NCBI GenBank assembly: GCA_040386595.1 | Contig: JAZKFE010000179.1 | Location: 1-36,488, forward strand | Direction of reading: 5' to 3' | DNA length: 36,488 nt | From: JAKFVC01 sp040386595 | GTDB taxonomy: Bacteria > Planctomycetota > Planctomycetia > Planctomycetales > Planctomycetaceae | Shown here: piece by piece, positions 8,220 to 16,478 of the stretch | Position numbering within the stretch: position 1 is the first letter of the stretch | Layout of the letters: every line of letters starts with the position of its first letter | Translations under genes and position numbers: made by a program | The notes under the pieces: model-generated | The model's database searches: none | Told to the model about the DNA's origin: nothing | What the model saw: the letters and a program-made list of their open reading frames with translations, nothing else

Positions 8220-11200
8220 ATGTGGAATTGGCTGTTGTCGCGTGGTTTGCAATTCGTTCTTCTCGGGATGGCTGCCGTCACCGCGGCGACCCCGGTGCAG
8301 GCTCAGCAGGCGCTCGGAGTCACGGTCCCTGAAGGTTTTCAGGTTGACCTGTATGCGGATGACGATCTGGCGCACGACATCTATAGCCTGACCGTGGATG
8401 CCCGTGGACGGGTTGTCGTGGCCGGCAAAGGCTATGTTCGGATTCTGATTGACGAGGATGGCGACGGCAAAGCTGAGAAGTACCATCAATATTCCGACAT
8501 CCCCGCCAACGGCGCGATGGGGATGTTTTTCCTGGGTTCCGACCTGATCTGTACCGGCGATGCGGGCCTGTTGCGGTTCCGTGATGCCAACGGTGATGAT
8601 CAAGCCGACGGGCCCCCCGATGTCTTTCTGAAAGTCAAAACGGGCAACGAACACGACGCCCACGCGATTCGCCGCGGTCCCGATGGCTGGTGGTATTTGA
8701 TCTGCGGCAACACGGCCAATGTGACCGCGGGATATGCCACCCTGCCCACCTCACCGGTTAAGCGGCCCGAGTTCGGGACCCTGCTCCGTTTAAAACCCGA
8801 CTTGAGCGGCGGTGAAGTTTATGCCCATGGTTTTCGGAATGCCTACGACTTCGATTTCGGACCATCCGGCGATCTCTATACCTTCGACAGCGATGATGAG
8901 CGTGATTCTTCCCTGCCCTGGTACCGCCCGACACGCGTGTTCGAAATCCTGCCCAGTCTGCATGCCGGCTGGCAGTCCCAAAGCTGGAAACGCCCCGACT
9001 ATTTCCTCGACATGATGCCCGTGCTGGGTTCGTTCGGTCGCGGTTCGCCGACCGGCGTGACCTACTATCAACACTCACATTTTCCCGCCCCCTACCGCGG
9101 CGGCATCTTTGTGATGGATTGGACCTTCGGCCGTGTGATTTCACTATCCATGCAACGAGCAGGCGAAGTCTGGCAAGCGAAACCGACCGACTTCATGCGA
9201 GCCAAGGGAGAATTCGGATTTGCTCCCACCGATTGCGAAGTGGGCCCCGATGGCAGCCTGTACGTGTCAGTCGGTGGACGAGGAACGCGGGGTGGCGTCT
9301 TTCGCGTCACGCACCCGGCAGGCTTGAAGGCGTGGAAAGAGCAACAGAAACAGGCCCCCACGGACAAGCTCACCCGGTGCCTGACGGCGATCGATCCTCT
9401 CTGCAGTTGGTCGCGTGCCAATTGGGAGCCGCTCGCGAAGGAACTGGGGCGAGAACCCTTCGTGACAGCGGCATTGAAGGCTGATTTACCAGTTGCGAGC
9501 CGCGTGCGTGCGGTCGAAATCCTGACAGAACGATTTGGCGGACTAGACGCCCCATTGGTGGCCAAGCTGCAGTTATCCAAGGAGCCGGAAGTCCGAGCCC
9601 GTGTCGCCTGGTCGATCGAGCGCGGACAGCCGATCGCAATCCCCGCCGAAGTGTGGCTTAAGTTTTTACAGGATGCCGATCCTCTCGTGCGGCGGACCAT
9701 TCTGGAAGCGGTCGCGACGCATGCAGCTGTTGTGCCGACTGCGGGATTGGGCGTCGGGTTCCGACAGGTCCTCAGTGATCCCCAGCATTTTGTCCGCGTG
9801 ACCGCAGCGCGAGCCGTGGCGGCATTAGATGGATCAGGTTTCCAGTTAGTAGGTGAGGAAGTTCGCAAGGGGGATTGGCAGGCCGCGTTGACGTATGCCT
9901 ATGCCAATTACTTGCGGAACGTGGGTGACGGTTCCAAGGTGAATGCCTATGCCGTTGAAGTCGGGCGTCGGGTTCTGGAAGCCGATCATCCCGTTGCCTT
10001 AAAATTGGAGGCGGCCCGGCTGATCCAGTTGGGGCTTGGTGATTTGGGGACCGTTGGAAAATTGTCGGCGGCCTATCACGGATACGTCTCTCCGTTGGAC
10101 CTCAGCCCGGTGGAACGGGAACTCGATCCATTACGCGTGGCGGTGACGAAGGGGTATCCGACCCCTGATAAGAATTTGAATTATGAGCTGACGCGTTTAA
10201 TGTCGGTGCTGTCCGTCTACAACGTCGCGGCATTAAATAATGTGTTAGCTCAGATTACGGCTGATTCCGATCCTGTGGATGACATTCACCATTTACTGGT
10301 GGCGTCGCGAATCCCCGTGGAACGCGTGGCGACTCAGCGGAAATTGATTGCTGCGGCACTCGTGGGGATCGAGCCCAAATTGCAGGCGCGCAAGATGGTG
10401 CAGGATACCAACTGGCCCGATCGTTTTAATGAGTTGTATGCGACGCTGACGGAGCTCGACCCTGAGCTGCCGGCAGAGATCCTGGAACAACCGCAGTTTG
10501 GACGTCCCAGTCATGTGATTTTTCTGTCGAGTTTCCCGCCAGACCTCGCCCCCATTGTGCAGAAGAAATTCCATGAGGCGGTGCAACGTGATCCGGAATA
10601 TCCGTGGAACAACGACGTCGTCTTCTTGTTTGCCGAGTCATCGACACCAGAGACGTTAGCCTTACTGCGAGCTCGCTACGAGCATTTCAATACACGCAGC
10701 GCAGCCATGATTTCGTTAGCACGTCATCCGTTATTAGAAGATCGCCCGAAGTTTATAGAAGGGTTAAGTTCTTCCCAACCGGAAGTCCTACGAGCCAGCA
10801 TTGAAGCGTTGGAAAAACTACGTCCCGAGGCCAATCCCGAGGAGACGGTGGTCCTGGTAAAAACGCTCCGGCGGCTAGGAACCGAGGCCTCTGAATTCCC
10901 CACAAGGGAGCGAGTGGTCGCACTGCTCGAACGGGCCACAGGGCAGCGTTTCCCCTTTATCCGCGGCCCGCAAGGACATCGTCCGCAACCCGAGGCGGTC
11001 CAGGCTTGGACCGGTTGGGCCCTCAAGGCGTTCCCGGCATTGGCCAACGAACTGCAGGGTGGAGCCGGAGCCGAATTGGCTGAGCTACAAGCTCGTTTAA
11101 CGAAGGTCGACTGGTTGGCGGGCAACGCGGCCCGTGGAAAAAAGCTGTTCATCGAGCGGAGCTGCAGCCAATGCCACGGGAGCGGCCAGGCCCTGGGGCC

Positions 11201-11522
11201 GAGCCTGTCGGGTGTCGCGGGACGGTTTTCTCGCGACGATTTATTTATTGCCATCGCCCTGCCCGATCGTGATGTTTCCCCTCGTTACCAAGCGACTACG
11301 GTCGAGACGAAATCGGGGCTGACGCATACCGGTTTGATTGTCTATGAGTCTGCAGAAGGTTTGATCTTAAGAAACACGACCAATCAAACCTTCCGCATCG
11401 AGGCCCCCGACATCGAATCGAAATATAAACACAATCGATCACTAATGCCGGGTGGCTTGCTCAAGGATCTGAAGCCGGAAGACATTGCGGATCTCTACCG
11501 ATATCTGCAGACCGTGCAATAG
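8220..11522 (+). CDS. PVC-type haem-binding membrane dehydrogenase, c-type
   Basis: This is a large protein of 1,100 residues from the ATG at 8220. GGAG at 8208-8211 with an 8-base spacer, and a clear signal peptide ending near VQA-QQ (residues 26-30), favour this start over an open frame reaching back to 7962. Residues about 35-420 are a beta-propeller of the PQQ/glucose dehydrogenase type, beginning VPEGFQVDLYA and containing calcium-type loops such as DEDGDGKAE and DANGDDQAD. A long alpha-helical HEAT-like region follows (about 430-930). The C-terminus is a cytochrome c domain with the haem site CSQCH (Cys982, Cys985, His986) and a later Met-Pro-Gly as possible sixth ligand region. Such proteins are typical of the PVC superphylum and are presumed to oxidise sugars in the periplasm and pass electrons to the cytochrome. 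The substrate is unknown. Confidence 0.92.
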   Translation: MWNWLLSRGLQFVLLGMAAVTAATPVQAQQALGVTVPEGFQVDLYADDDLAHDIYSLTVDARGRVVVAGKGYVRILIDEDGDGKAEKYHQYSDIPANGAMGMFFLGSDLICTGDAGLLRFRDANGDDQADGPPDVFLKVKTGNEHDAHAIRRGPDGWWYLICGNTANVTAGYATLPTSPVKRPEFGTLLRLKPDLSGGEVYAHGFRNAYDFDFGPSGDLYTFDSDDERDSSLPWYRPTRVFEILPSLHAGWQSQSWKRPDYFLDMMPVLGSFGRGSPTGVTYYQHSHFPAPYRGGIFVMDWTFGRVISLSMQRAGEVWQAKPTDFMRAKGEFGFAPTDCEVGPDGSLYVSVGGRGTRGGVFRVTHPAGLKAWKEQQKQAPTDKLTRCLTAIDPLCSWSRANWEPLAKELGREPFVTAALKADLPVASRVRAVEILTERFGGLDAPLVAKLQLSKEPEVRARVAWSIERGQPIAIPAEVWLKFLQDADPLVRRTILEAVATHAAVVPTAGLGVGFRQVLSDPQHFVRVTAARAVAALDGSGFQLVGEEVRKGDWQAALTYAYANYLRNVGDGSKVNAYAVEVGRRVLEADHPVALKLEAARLIQLGLGDLGTVGKLSAAYHGYVSPLDLSPVERELDPLRVAVTKGYPTPDKNLNYELTRLMSVLSVYNVAALNNVLAQITADSDPVDDIHHLLVASRIPVERVATQRKLIAAALVGIEPKLQARKMVQDTNWPDRFNELYATLTELDPELPAEILEQPQFGRPSHVIFLSSFPPDLAPIVQKKFHEAVQRDPEYPWNNDVVFLFAESSTPETLALLRARYEHFNTRSAAMISLARHPLLEDRPKFIEGLSSSQPEVLRASIEALEKLRPEANPEETVVLVKTLRRLGTEASEFPTRERVVALLERATGQRFPFIRGPQGHRPQPEAVQAWTGWALKAFPALANELQGGAGAELAELQARLTKVDWLAGNAARGKKLFIERSCSQCHGSGQALGPSLSGVAGRFSRDDLFIAIALPDRDVSPRYQATTVETKSGLTHTGLIVYESAEGLILRNTTNQTFRIEAPDIESKYKHNRSLMPGGLLKDLKPEDIADLYRYLQTVQ

Positions 11523-11525
11523 CCC

Positions 11526-11838
11526 ATAGTCGTTGTTCGCTCCGCGAACTGAACGCCTTTTATGATTCGGGTTGATTCAAAATTGAAGCTAGTGCTTTGT
11601 CACAGCTTAGATTTGGGATCCACTCCCCCAGGTATTGTCGTGCCACTGCTTTGCAACGGTACTCAGTTGTTAAGCAGTGCATTCCAAGCCGTCCGGGCAC
11701 TGCTTAACGACCGAGTACGGTCGCAAAGCAGTGGCACGCAATCCGAATTCTTCGCTATGACACAGCACTGGAAGGCTGATAGATAATCCAAGCTCGCTAT
11801 TGCAAACGCGTTCAGTTCGCGGAGCGAACAACGACTAT
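11526..11838. repeat. 313-bp palindromic element, family A ends with family B core
   Basis: The outer ends are perfect 31-bp inverted repeats (11526-11556 and 11808-11838) carrying the family A core GTTCGCTCCGCGAAC. Inside is a nested pair at 11591-11606 and 11754-11769 (14 of 16 matching). Innermost is a 42-base hairpin (11639-11680 with 11697-11738, 38 of 42 matching, 16-base loop) whose outer 16 bases, CGTGCCACTGCTTTGC, match perfectly. It fills the whole spacer between two convergent genes, begins four bases after the PVC cytochrome stop, and supplies the TAG stop of the M42 peptidase. No protein is encoded. It resembles a MITE or a BIME-like composite. Confidence 0.88.
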
Positions 11839-12896
11839 CTGGGGGTGAAGTCGCTGTCGGCGGTGAGCGTCATGCAGAACTCGGCGATCAGTTGCGCGGC
11901 ATTGTCCAGGTCATCCAGTGAGATGACTTCGACGGGGCTGTGCATGTAGCGGTTCGGGATGGCCACGATTCCGGTGGCTTGTCCGCCGCGGCTGATCTGC
12001 ATCACGTTGGCGTCGTTGCCCGCGGGCTTGGAGATCCCCGCAATTTGAATCGGGATTTCTTTTTCGATCGCCAGTAGTTTCAATTGGTCGTGGACGACCG
12101 GGTTCACGTTCGGGCCACGATAGACGACGGGGCCCTTCCCGAGCTTGATGTCCCCGTGCTGCTTCTTGTCGAGCGTCGGGCAATCGGTGGCATGGGTCAC
12201 GTCGACGGCGATACCCAAGTGCGGATCGATCGAGAACGAACTGGTAATGGCGCCTCGAAGACCGATCTCTTCTTGAACTGTCGAAACCGCATAGACGGCG
12301 GCTTCGGGTTTCAGCAAGGCAATCCGCTGCAGGGCACTCATGACGGTCCACGTGCCGACTTTGTTATCCATCCCGGGAGCGGCCGCGAGTTCATTGCGAA
12401 GTTCGCGAAAGCCGAGCTCAAACGTCACCGGATCACCGACCGCGACAACCGACAAGGCTTCCTCGCGATGTGCGGCTCCGATATCGATCCAGAGGTCTTT
12501 GACCTCGGGGACTTTAAGGCGTTCTTCGTTGGTCAGCAGGTGAATGGCCTTGCGAGCGATGACACCACGGACCGGTCCCGCCGCACCCCAGACAACCATG
12601 TTTTGGCCGACCAGCATCTGGACATCCCAGCCGCCAATCGGATCACACCACAAGTACCCCTGGTCGTCGACATGTTTGATCATCAGGCCGATTTGGTCAC
12701 AGTGTCCCGCCAGCATGATGCGGGGGAAGCCACCCGGATTCACGGCGGCCAGGACGTTACCATGCCAATCGGTCCGCACTTCGTCCGCGAACGGTGCGAC
12801 AAATTCCCGAACCACTTTCTGGATTTGCTGTTCATAGCCGGAGGGGCTGGGAGTATTGAGCAAGTGCTTAAGAAAGTTTAGTCCGTTCGCTTCCAT
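11835..12896 (-). CDS. M42 family metallo-aminopeptidase
   Basis: The protein has 353 residues, the normal length for M42 glutamyl/TET-type aminopeptidases (FrvX/YsdC/PepA-like), which form cytoplasmic dodecamers that trim peptides. All expected dinuclear-metal residues are visible: His65 and Asp67 (GHCDQIG), Asp177 (GMDNKVG), the Glu209-Glu210 pair (VQEEIG, general base and ligand), Asp232 (AVDVTH) and His319 (RYMHSP). The start at 12896 is the first ATG and fits the family N-terminus, with a weak GGA about eight bases upstream. The stop codon TAG (11835-11837) lies inside the family A repeat, so the last residues may have been altered when the repeat arrived. It is the last gene after glcD and glcE on this strand; a shared transcript is possible but a functional link is not known. 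Confidence 0.93.
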   Translation of the reverse strand: MEANGLNFLKHLLNTPSPSGYEQQIQKVVREFVAPFADEVRTDWHGNVLAAVNPGGFPRIMLAGHCDQIGLMIKHVDDQGYLWCDPIGGWDVQMLVGQNMVVWGAAGPVRGVIARKAIHLLTNEERLKVPEVKDLWIDIGAAHREEALSVVAVGDPVTFELGFRELRNELAAAPGMDNKVGTWTVMSALQRIALLKPEAAVYAVSTVQEEIGLRGAITSSFSIDPHLGIAVDVTHATDCPTLDKKQHGDIKLGKGPVVYRGPNVNPVVHDQLKLLAIEKEIPIQIAGISKPAGNDANVMQISRGGQATGIVAIPNRYMHSPVEVISLDDLDNAAQLIAEFCMTLTADSDFTPR

Positions 12897-13005
12897 GAAT
12901 TTGATCCGTCGTCAGGAATTTTTTGTTTATAAACGTCGCAAGCGTTGCGATAGAGATGCGATCTTAATCGGATCGACGCGTTAACATCGATTACCGCCGC
13001 ACTCG

Positions 13006-14274
13006 TTAGCCCCGTTCCATCGGAATGGGCGCGGGGAAAATAAAACGACCTCGATTGAGAATGTCTTGTGGGTCGAGCTGATTCTTGAGGTTCTGCATCA
13101 ACGGCCAACTGGGCTCGGGTTCGCCCCAGGTCGGAATTTCTTGCTTCCAGGCATCGGGCGAATTCACGATGACGATGTTGCCGTGATACTGGCGAACAAA
13201 CCGCCGTAGCGGTGTCAGCAAAGCCGCCGCGGCTTGAGCGGTGGTGATACGGTCGGGAAGATGCCCGATGACGATGCCGTTACCCGCGTGAGCTTGTACC
13301 GAGATCTGTTCGCGCGCGGCCAGCTCCATGAACTCCATCGTGCGCGAAGGCACCAGATTGGCTTTGAAGGTCAGCGGTTCCTCGGCGGTGACTTCGAACT
13401 CGGTCAGAGCATTCCACAGGGTGTCCGCTTCGGCGTCGGGGGTGACAACCAATTGACGCGGCCCGAGGGGTTGGAGTTCGGTCTGTAAGGTGTCAATCTG
13501 CCAGGCCACCTCGCGGGCACTCCCTTCGAAGGCCAAGCCTAGGACCGGGCCATTCGCGGGGAGCGTCGTTCGGGCTTCCGCCGCGATCTGAGCTGCGGCC
13601 GAAACGTCCAGAACTTCCATGGCGATCGGTCGCGTGGCTGAGAGTAGGAGTCGCTCAAGTACGGTTTCGATGTCTTTAAAACTCGAGAAACTGGCCCACA
13701 GCCAACGTGTGGCTTCGGGGATGGGACGCAGCTTGATCGTCACTTGGGTGACCAGGCCGAGGGTTCCCAACGCGCCATTCAGAACTTTGCACAAGTCATA
13801 GCCGGCGACGTTTTTGACGACTCGGCCCCCCGCTTTATATACGGTTCCGGCGGCATCAATGGCCGAGATCCCGATGATGTAATCGCGTAGCGTGCCCAAA
13901 CCGTAACGCCGAGCTCCACCCGCGTTGCAGGCGATAATGCCGCCGAGCGTCGCGCGATGAGCCTGCGGAACGTCAATCGGCAACCGCTGTCGTTCCTGCT
14001 TGAGAAGTTCATTGAGCGCCTCGATCCGAATGCCCGCTTCGACCGTGACGGTCATATCGCGAGCCGGGTAATCGATGACGTTCGTCAGCTTGGCGGTCGA
14101 GACCGCAATTCCGGGCTCCACGGCGGGGCACCCGTAATGGAGGGCCGTGCGTCCGCCGACCGGGTAAATCACGCGCTGTCGCGTCGCCGCGTTGTCCGCC
14201 ATGTAGCGGGCAAGTTCGGTTTGCGTGGCGGGAACGAATTCGTCCGCGAAGGCGGCAAGTGTTGGCAGAGACAT
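13006..14274 (-). CDS. glcE: Glycolate oxidase FAD-binding subunit GlcE-like
   Basis: This 422-residue protein has a PCMH-type FAD-binding domain: YPVGGRTALHYG near residues 38-49, VTVEAGIRIEAL and GGIIACNAGGARRYGLG, then GGRVVKNVAGYDLCKVLNGALGTLG as separate short blocks. That combination marks GlcE, the smaller flavoprotein subunit of glycolate oxidase, which with GlcD and the iron-sulphur subunit GlcF oxidises glycolate to glyoxylate at the membrane. The 3' end reads KNQLDPQDILNRGRF, the usual C-terminal motif. It lies 211 bases downstream of glcD, with a hairpin repeat between. It is a little longer than E. coli GlcE (about 350). No Shine-Dalgarno is clear before the ATG at 14274. GlcF is not in the window. 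Confidence 0.88.
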   Translation of the reverse strand: MSLPTLAAFADEFVPATQTELARYMADNAATRQRVIYPVGGRTALHYGCPAVEPGIAVSTAKLTNVIDYPARDMTVTVEAGIRIEALNELLKQERQRLPIDVPQAHRATLGGIIACNAGGARRYGLGTLRDYIIGISAIDAAGTVYKAGGRVVKNVAGYDLCKVLNGALGTLGLVTQVTIKLRPIPEATRWLWASFSSFKDIETVLERLLLSATRPIAMEVLDVSAAAQIAAEARTTLPANGPVLGLAFEGSAREVAWQIDTLQTELQPLGPRQLVVTPDAEADTLWNALTEFEVTAEEPLTFKANLVPSRTMEFMELAAREQISVQAHAGNGIVIGHLPDRITTAQAAAALLTPLRRFVRQYHGNIVIVNSPDAWKQEIPTWGEPEPSWPLMQNLKNQLDPQDILNRGRFIFPAPIPMERG

Positions 14275-14381
14275 AAATCAACAGGCTGGGTGGAAGAAAC
14301 AGCGATTCCAGGATTGCCGTATCATACGCCAGACCCAGCCCGGATTTCACGCGACTTTCAGATCCAACTGCTAAGAGGATA

Positions 14382-14444
14382 AGGCTCCTGTCGAACCGCG
14401 GTCAAATCCACGGTCCGCAAGACAAAGCGGTTCGGCAGGAGCCT
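14382..14444. repeat. Palindromic repeat, family D, between glcD and glcE
   Basis: An 18-bp inverted repeat with one mismatch (arms 14382-14399 and 14427-14444; arm AGGCTCCTGTCGAACCGC) encloses 27 bases. The right arm continues with GCCTCACCCTCCC. The same sequence, inverted, recurs at 36427-36488 at the window edge, so this is a dispersed repeat. It lies inside the glcD-glcE transcript and could fold in the RNA. Confidence 0.85.
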
Positions 14445-14485
14445 CACCCTCCCAAGGGGGCGCCATGGCGGCTTGCGACAACACT

Positions 14486-15949
14486 CTACATGGCGGCGCG
14501 GACGCCCGTTCTGACGATCGGTTGTTCGGTGCCGCAGCCACCCGAGGTAGGCAACATCTTTTTCGGACTGCAGAGACCGGTGGGATTGAACGCCATGCGG
14601 ACCTTGAGGAATGTGGCCAGGTCGGCTTCGGTGAACAACTTGCTCATGAAGCTGATTTTTTCCACGCCGATACCGTGCTCGCCGGTAACGCTGCCCCCCA
14701 GATGAATGCACCCGTCGAGGATTTCATCGCTGGCATGCAGGACTCGTTGTACCTGATCGGCGTCGCGTTCATCGAACAGAATAATGGGATGAATGTTGCC
14801 ATCCCCCGCATGGAATACGTTTACGATCCGCAGATTGTGCCGCTTGCCTGATTCAATAATCAGCTGCAGAATTTCCGGCAGTTTTGTCCGCGGGACAACA
14901 CCGTCCTGCGTGCAATAGCTGGGGCTGAGGCGGCCGATGGCGCCGAAGGCCTGCTTGCGACACTTCCAGAGCAGCAGCCGTTCTTTGGGAGTGTTGGCCT
15001 GCCGAACTTCACGTGCTCCCGAACTATTGCAGATCTCAATGATGGTGCGGGCTTCTTCATCGACAGCGACTTCCAGGCCGTCGACTTCAATTAACACCAC
15101 CGCGCCCGCATCCAATGGGAAGCCAAAATGAAACGCCGCTTCGACCGCTTCGATGATCCCGGAGTCCATCATTTCCAACGCGGCTGGGACGATCCCCGCA
15201 CCGATGATATTGCTGATGGTTTTTGTCGCGGCTTCGACTGTTTCGAAGATGCCGAGCATCGTGCGATAGGCAGCCGGATCCCGCGTGAGGCGGACCCAGG
15301 CCTTGGTGCAGATGCCGAATGTCCCTTCATTTCCGACGAAGAGCCCCGTCATGTCGAATCCCGGAGTATCTTCCGCTGGGCCACCAAATATGACGACGGA
15401 ACCGTCGGGCATGACGGCTTCGACTCCCAGGATATGATTCACCGTCACGCCGTATTTCAGCGTGTGCGGACCGCCGGAATTTGTGGCAACATTGCCACCG
15501 ATTGTGCAGGCCCCCTGGCTCGAAGGATCGGGAGCATAATGATACCCGGTCCCCTTCAGTCGCTGGGTGAGGTGCACGTTGACCAGCCCCGGTTCGACGA
15601 TGGCATAGCGGTCACGGACGTTGACTTCCAGGATTTGCTTCATCCGCGTCAGGACGATCATCACGCCGCCACCAACGGGCAAGCTGCCGCCGGCGAGGCT
15701 GGTGCCGGCACCGCGGGGAATGAACGGCAATTGCAGCTCATTGCACAGTTTGACGATCTTGACGACCTGTTCCGTCGTCGTGGGAAAGACCACCACATCC
15801 GGAATCTGTTTCTCGATGGTATAGCCATCGCACTCGTAAACGAGCAGATCCTCACGCTGGCTGAGCAGTCCGTCAGCACCAACAATCTCGCGCAACCGGC
15901 GCAGGACATCTTGACCAAACGTCGGAGCAACGGGAGTGGATACGGACAT
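14486..15949 (-). CDS. glcD: Glycolate oxidase subunit GlcD, FAD-linked oxidase
   Basis: The protein has 487 residues (E. coli GlcD has 499). It has the FAD-binding PCMH fold, with the pyrophosphate loop PRGAGTSLAGG (78-88), GACTIGGNVATNSGGPHTLKYG split over about residues 146-167, and FVGNEGTFGI. The C-terminal FAD_oxidase_C domain holds HAGDGNIHP and the signature GEHGIGVEK. GlcD is the catalytic flavoprotein of glycolate oxidase, though D-lactate dehydrogenases of the same family look alike. Together with the GlcE-like gene downstream the glycolate assignment is favoured. The ATG at 15949 has only a weak GAG about ten bases upstream. A repeat of another family (15986-16053) sits just before it. 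Confidence 0.92.
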   Translation of the reverse strand: MSVSTPVAPTFGQDVLRRLREIVGADGLLSQREDLLVYECDGYTIEKQIPDVVVFPTTTEQVVKIVKLCNELQLPFIPRGAGTSLAGGSLPVGGGVMIVLTRMKQILEVNVRDRYAIVEPGLVNVHLTQRLKGTGYHYAPDPSSQGACTIGGNVATNSGGPHTLKYGVTVNHILGVEAVMPDGSVVIFGGPAEDTPGFDMTGLFVGNEGTFGICTKAWVRLTRDPAAYRTMLGIFETVEAATKTISNIIGAGIVPAALEMMDSGIIEAVEAAFHFGFPLDAGAVVLIEVDGLEVAVDEEARTIIEICNSSGAREVRQANTPKERLLLWKCRKQAFGAIGRLSPSYCTQDGVVPRTKLPEILQLIIESGKRHNLRIVNVFHAGDGNIHPIILFDERDADQVQRVLHASDEILDGCIHLGGSVTGEHGIGVEKISFMSKLFTEADLATFLKVRMAFNPTGLCSPKKMLPTSGGCGTEQPIVRTGVRAAM

Positions 15950-15985
15950 TGAGGTCTCAGTTGTGGAGTTGAGGGTTTTCTGAAA

Positions 15986-16053
15986 GTAGGGTGGGCATTC
16001 TTGCCCGTCTCATGAATTCAAATGCAATCGTCGACGGGCAGGAGTACTCCTAC
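15986..16053. repeat. Palindromic repeat, family F, upstream of glcD
   Basis: The left arm 15986-16009 (GTAGGGTGGGCATTC then TTGCCCGTC) is matched imperfectly by the inverted right arm at 16033-16053, where GACGGGCAGGAGTACTCC includes a perfect 12-base palindrome (16040-16051). The inner eight bases GCCCGTC/GACGGGC pair exactly while the outer part has decayed. It looks like another dispersed, REP-like hairpin; only this copy is in the window. Confidence 0.6.
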
Positions 16054-16072
16054 TGTAGCTATTTCGGAGCGG

Positions 16073-16312
16073 TTATTCGGGCTCCTCAAAGCCACCGCCC
16101 CGTTCGTCGTCGTTCTGCCATTCTTCGATCATTTCCATCAGCTGCGATTGTTCTTTGCTGTTGGCCCAGACCGATTCGCCCCCTTCCAGAGCGACTTCGT
16201 AGCGGCCTTCACATTGACAGTCAGGTTCGCCGCAGAAGTGAGGCGTTGCCGCAACCCACAGCACGCGGTACAGCGGCAGATGCTTGTCATCAATCCGGCA
16301 GAAGATGCTCAT
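16073..16312 (-). CDS. Small cysteine-rich hypothetical protein
   Basis: This is a 79-residue protein that I do not recognise as a named family. It begins MSIFCRIDDKHLPLYRVLW, has a cluster of cysteines in HFCGEPDCQCEGRYEV (about residues 26-41) that could bind zinc, and ends with an acidic, helical tail rich in Glu, Asp and Gln. The ATG at 16312 is chosen because AGAAGG lies four bases upstream of it; a GTG at 16330 would add six residues. It sits 123 bases upstream of glcD on the same strand, with a repeat between. Codon use and the Shine-Dalgarno suggest a real gene. Function is unknown. Confidence 0.65.
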   Translation of the reverse strand: MSIFCRIDDKHLPLYRVLWVAATPHFCGEPDCQCEGRYEVALEGGESVWANSKEQSQLMEMIEEWQNDDERGGGFEEPE

Positions 16313-16478
16313 AATGCCTTCTACTTGCACCAGCCGACATGAATCGACTGGCGACTTTGCTAGTCTCGGTAGTTGTTAATACTTCATTTATTCTCGACGC
16401 GACCAAGCATGAGGTTTTTCAGGTATTGCGACCGCGATCAAAACGTCTCATAGATGGCTTCGTCAGGTATCGCCGGTT

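Noticed and set aside
6487..11522. Single operon of the oxidoreductase and the PVC cytochrome gene
   Set aside because: A good intrinsic terminator with a T-run (7988-8024) lies between them, so co-transcription is not assumed.
11562..11786. 74-codon frame inside the 313-bp element
   Set aside because: It lies wholly within nested inverted repeats, so the codons are a by-product of the palindrome.
11526..11838. Target-site duplication around the 313-bp element
   Set aside because: Flanking bases on the two sides (AATAGCCC and CTGGGGG) do not match, so no duplication can be claimed.
12084..12881. Long plus-strand frame (265 codons) opposite the M42 peptidase
   Set aside because: It is antisense to a gene with all catalytic residues intact; GC-rich coding DNA often leaves such mirror frames open.
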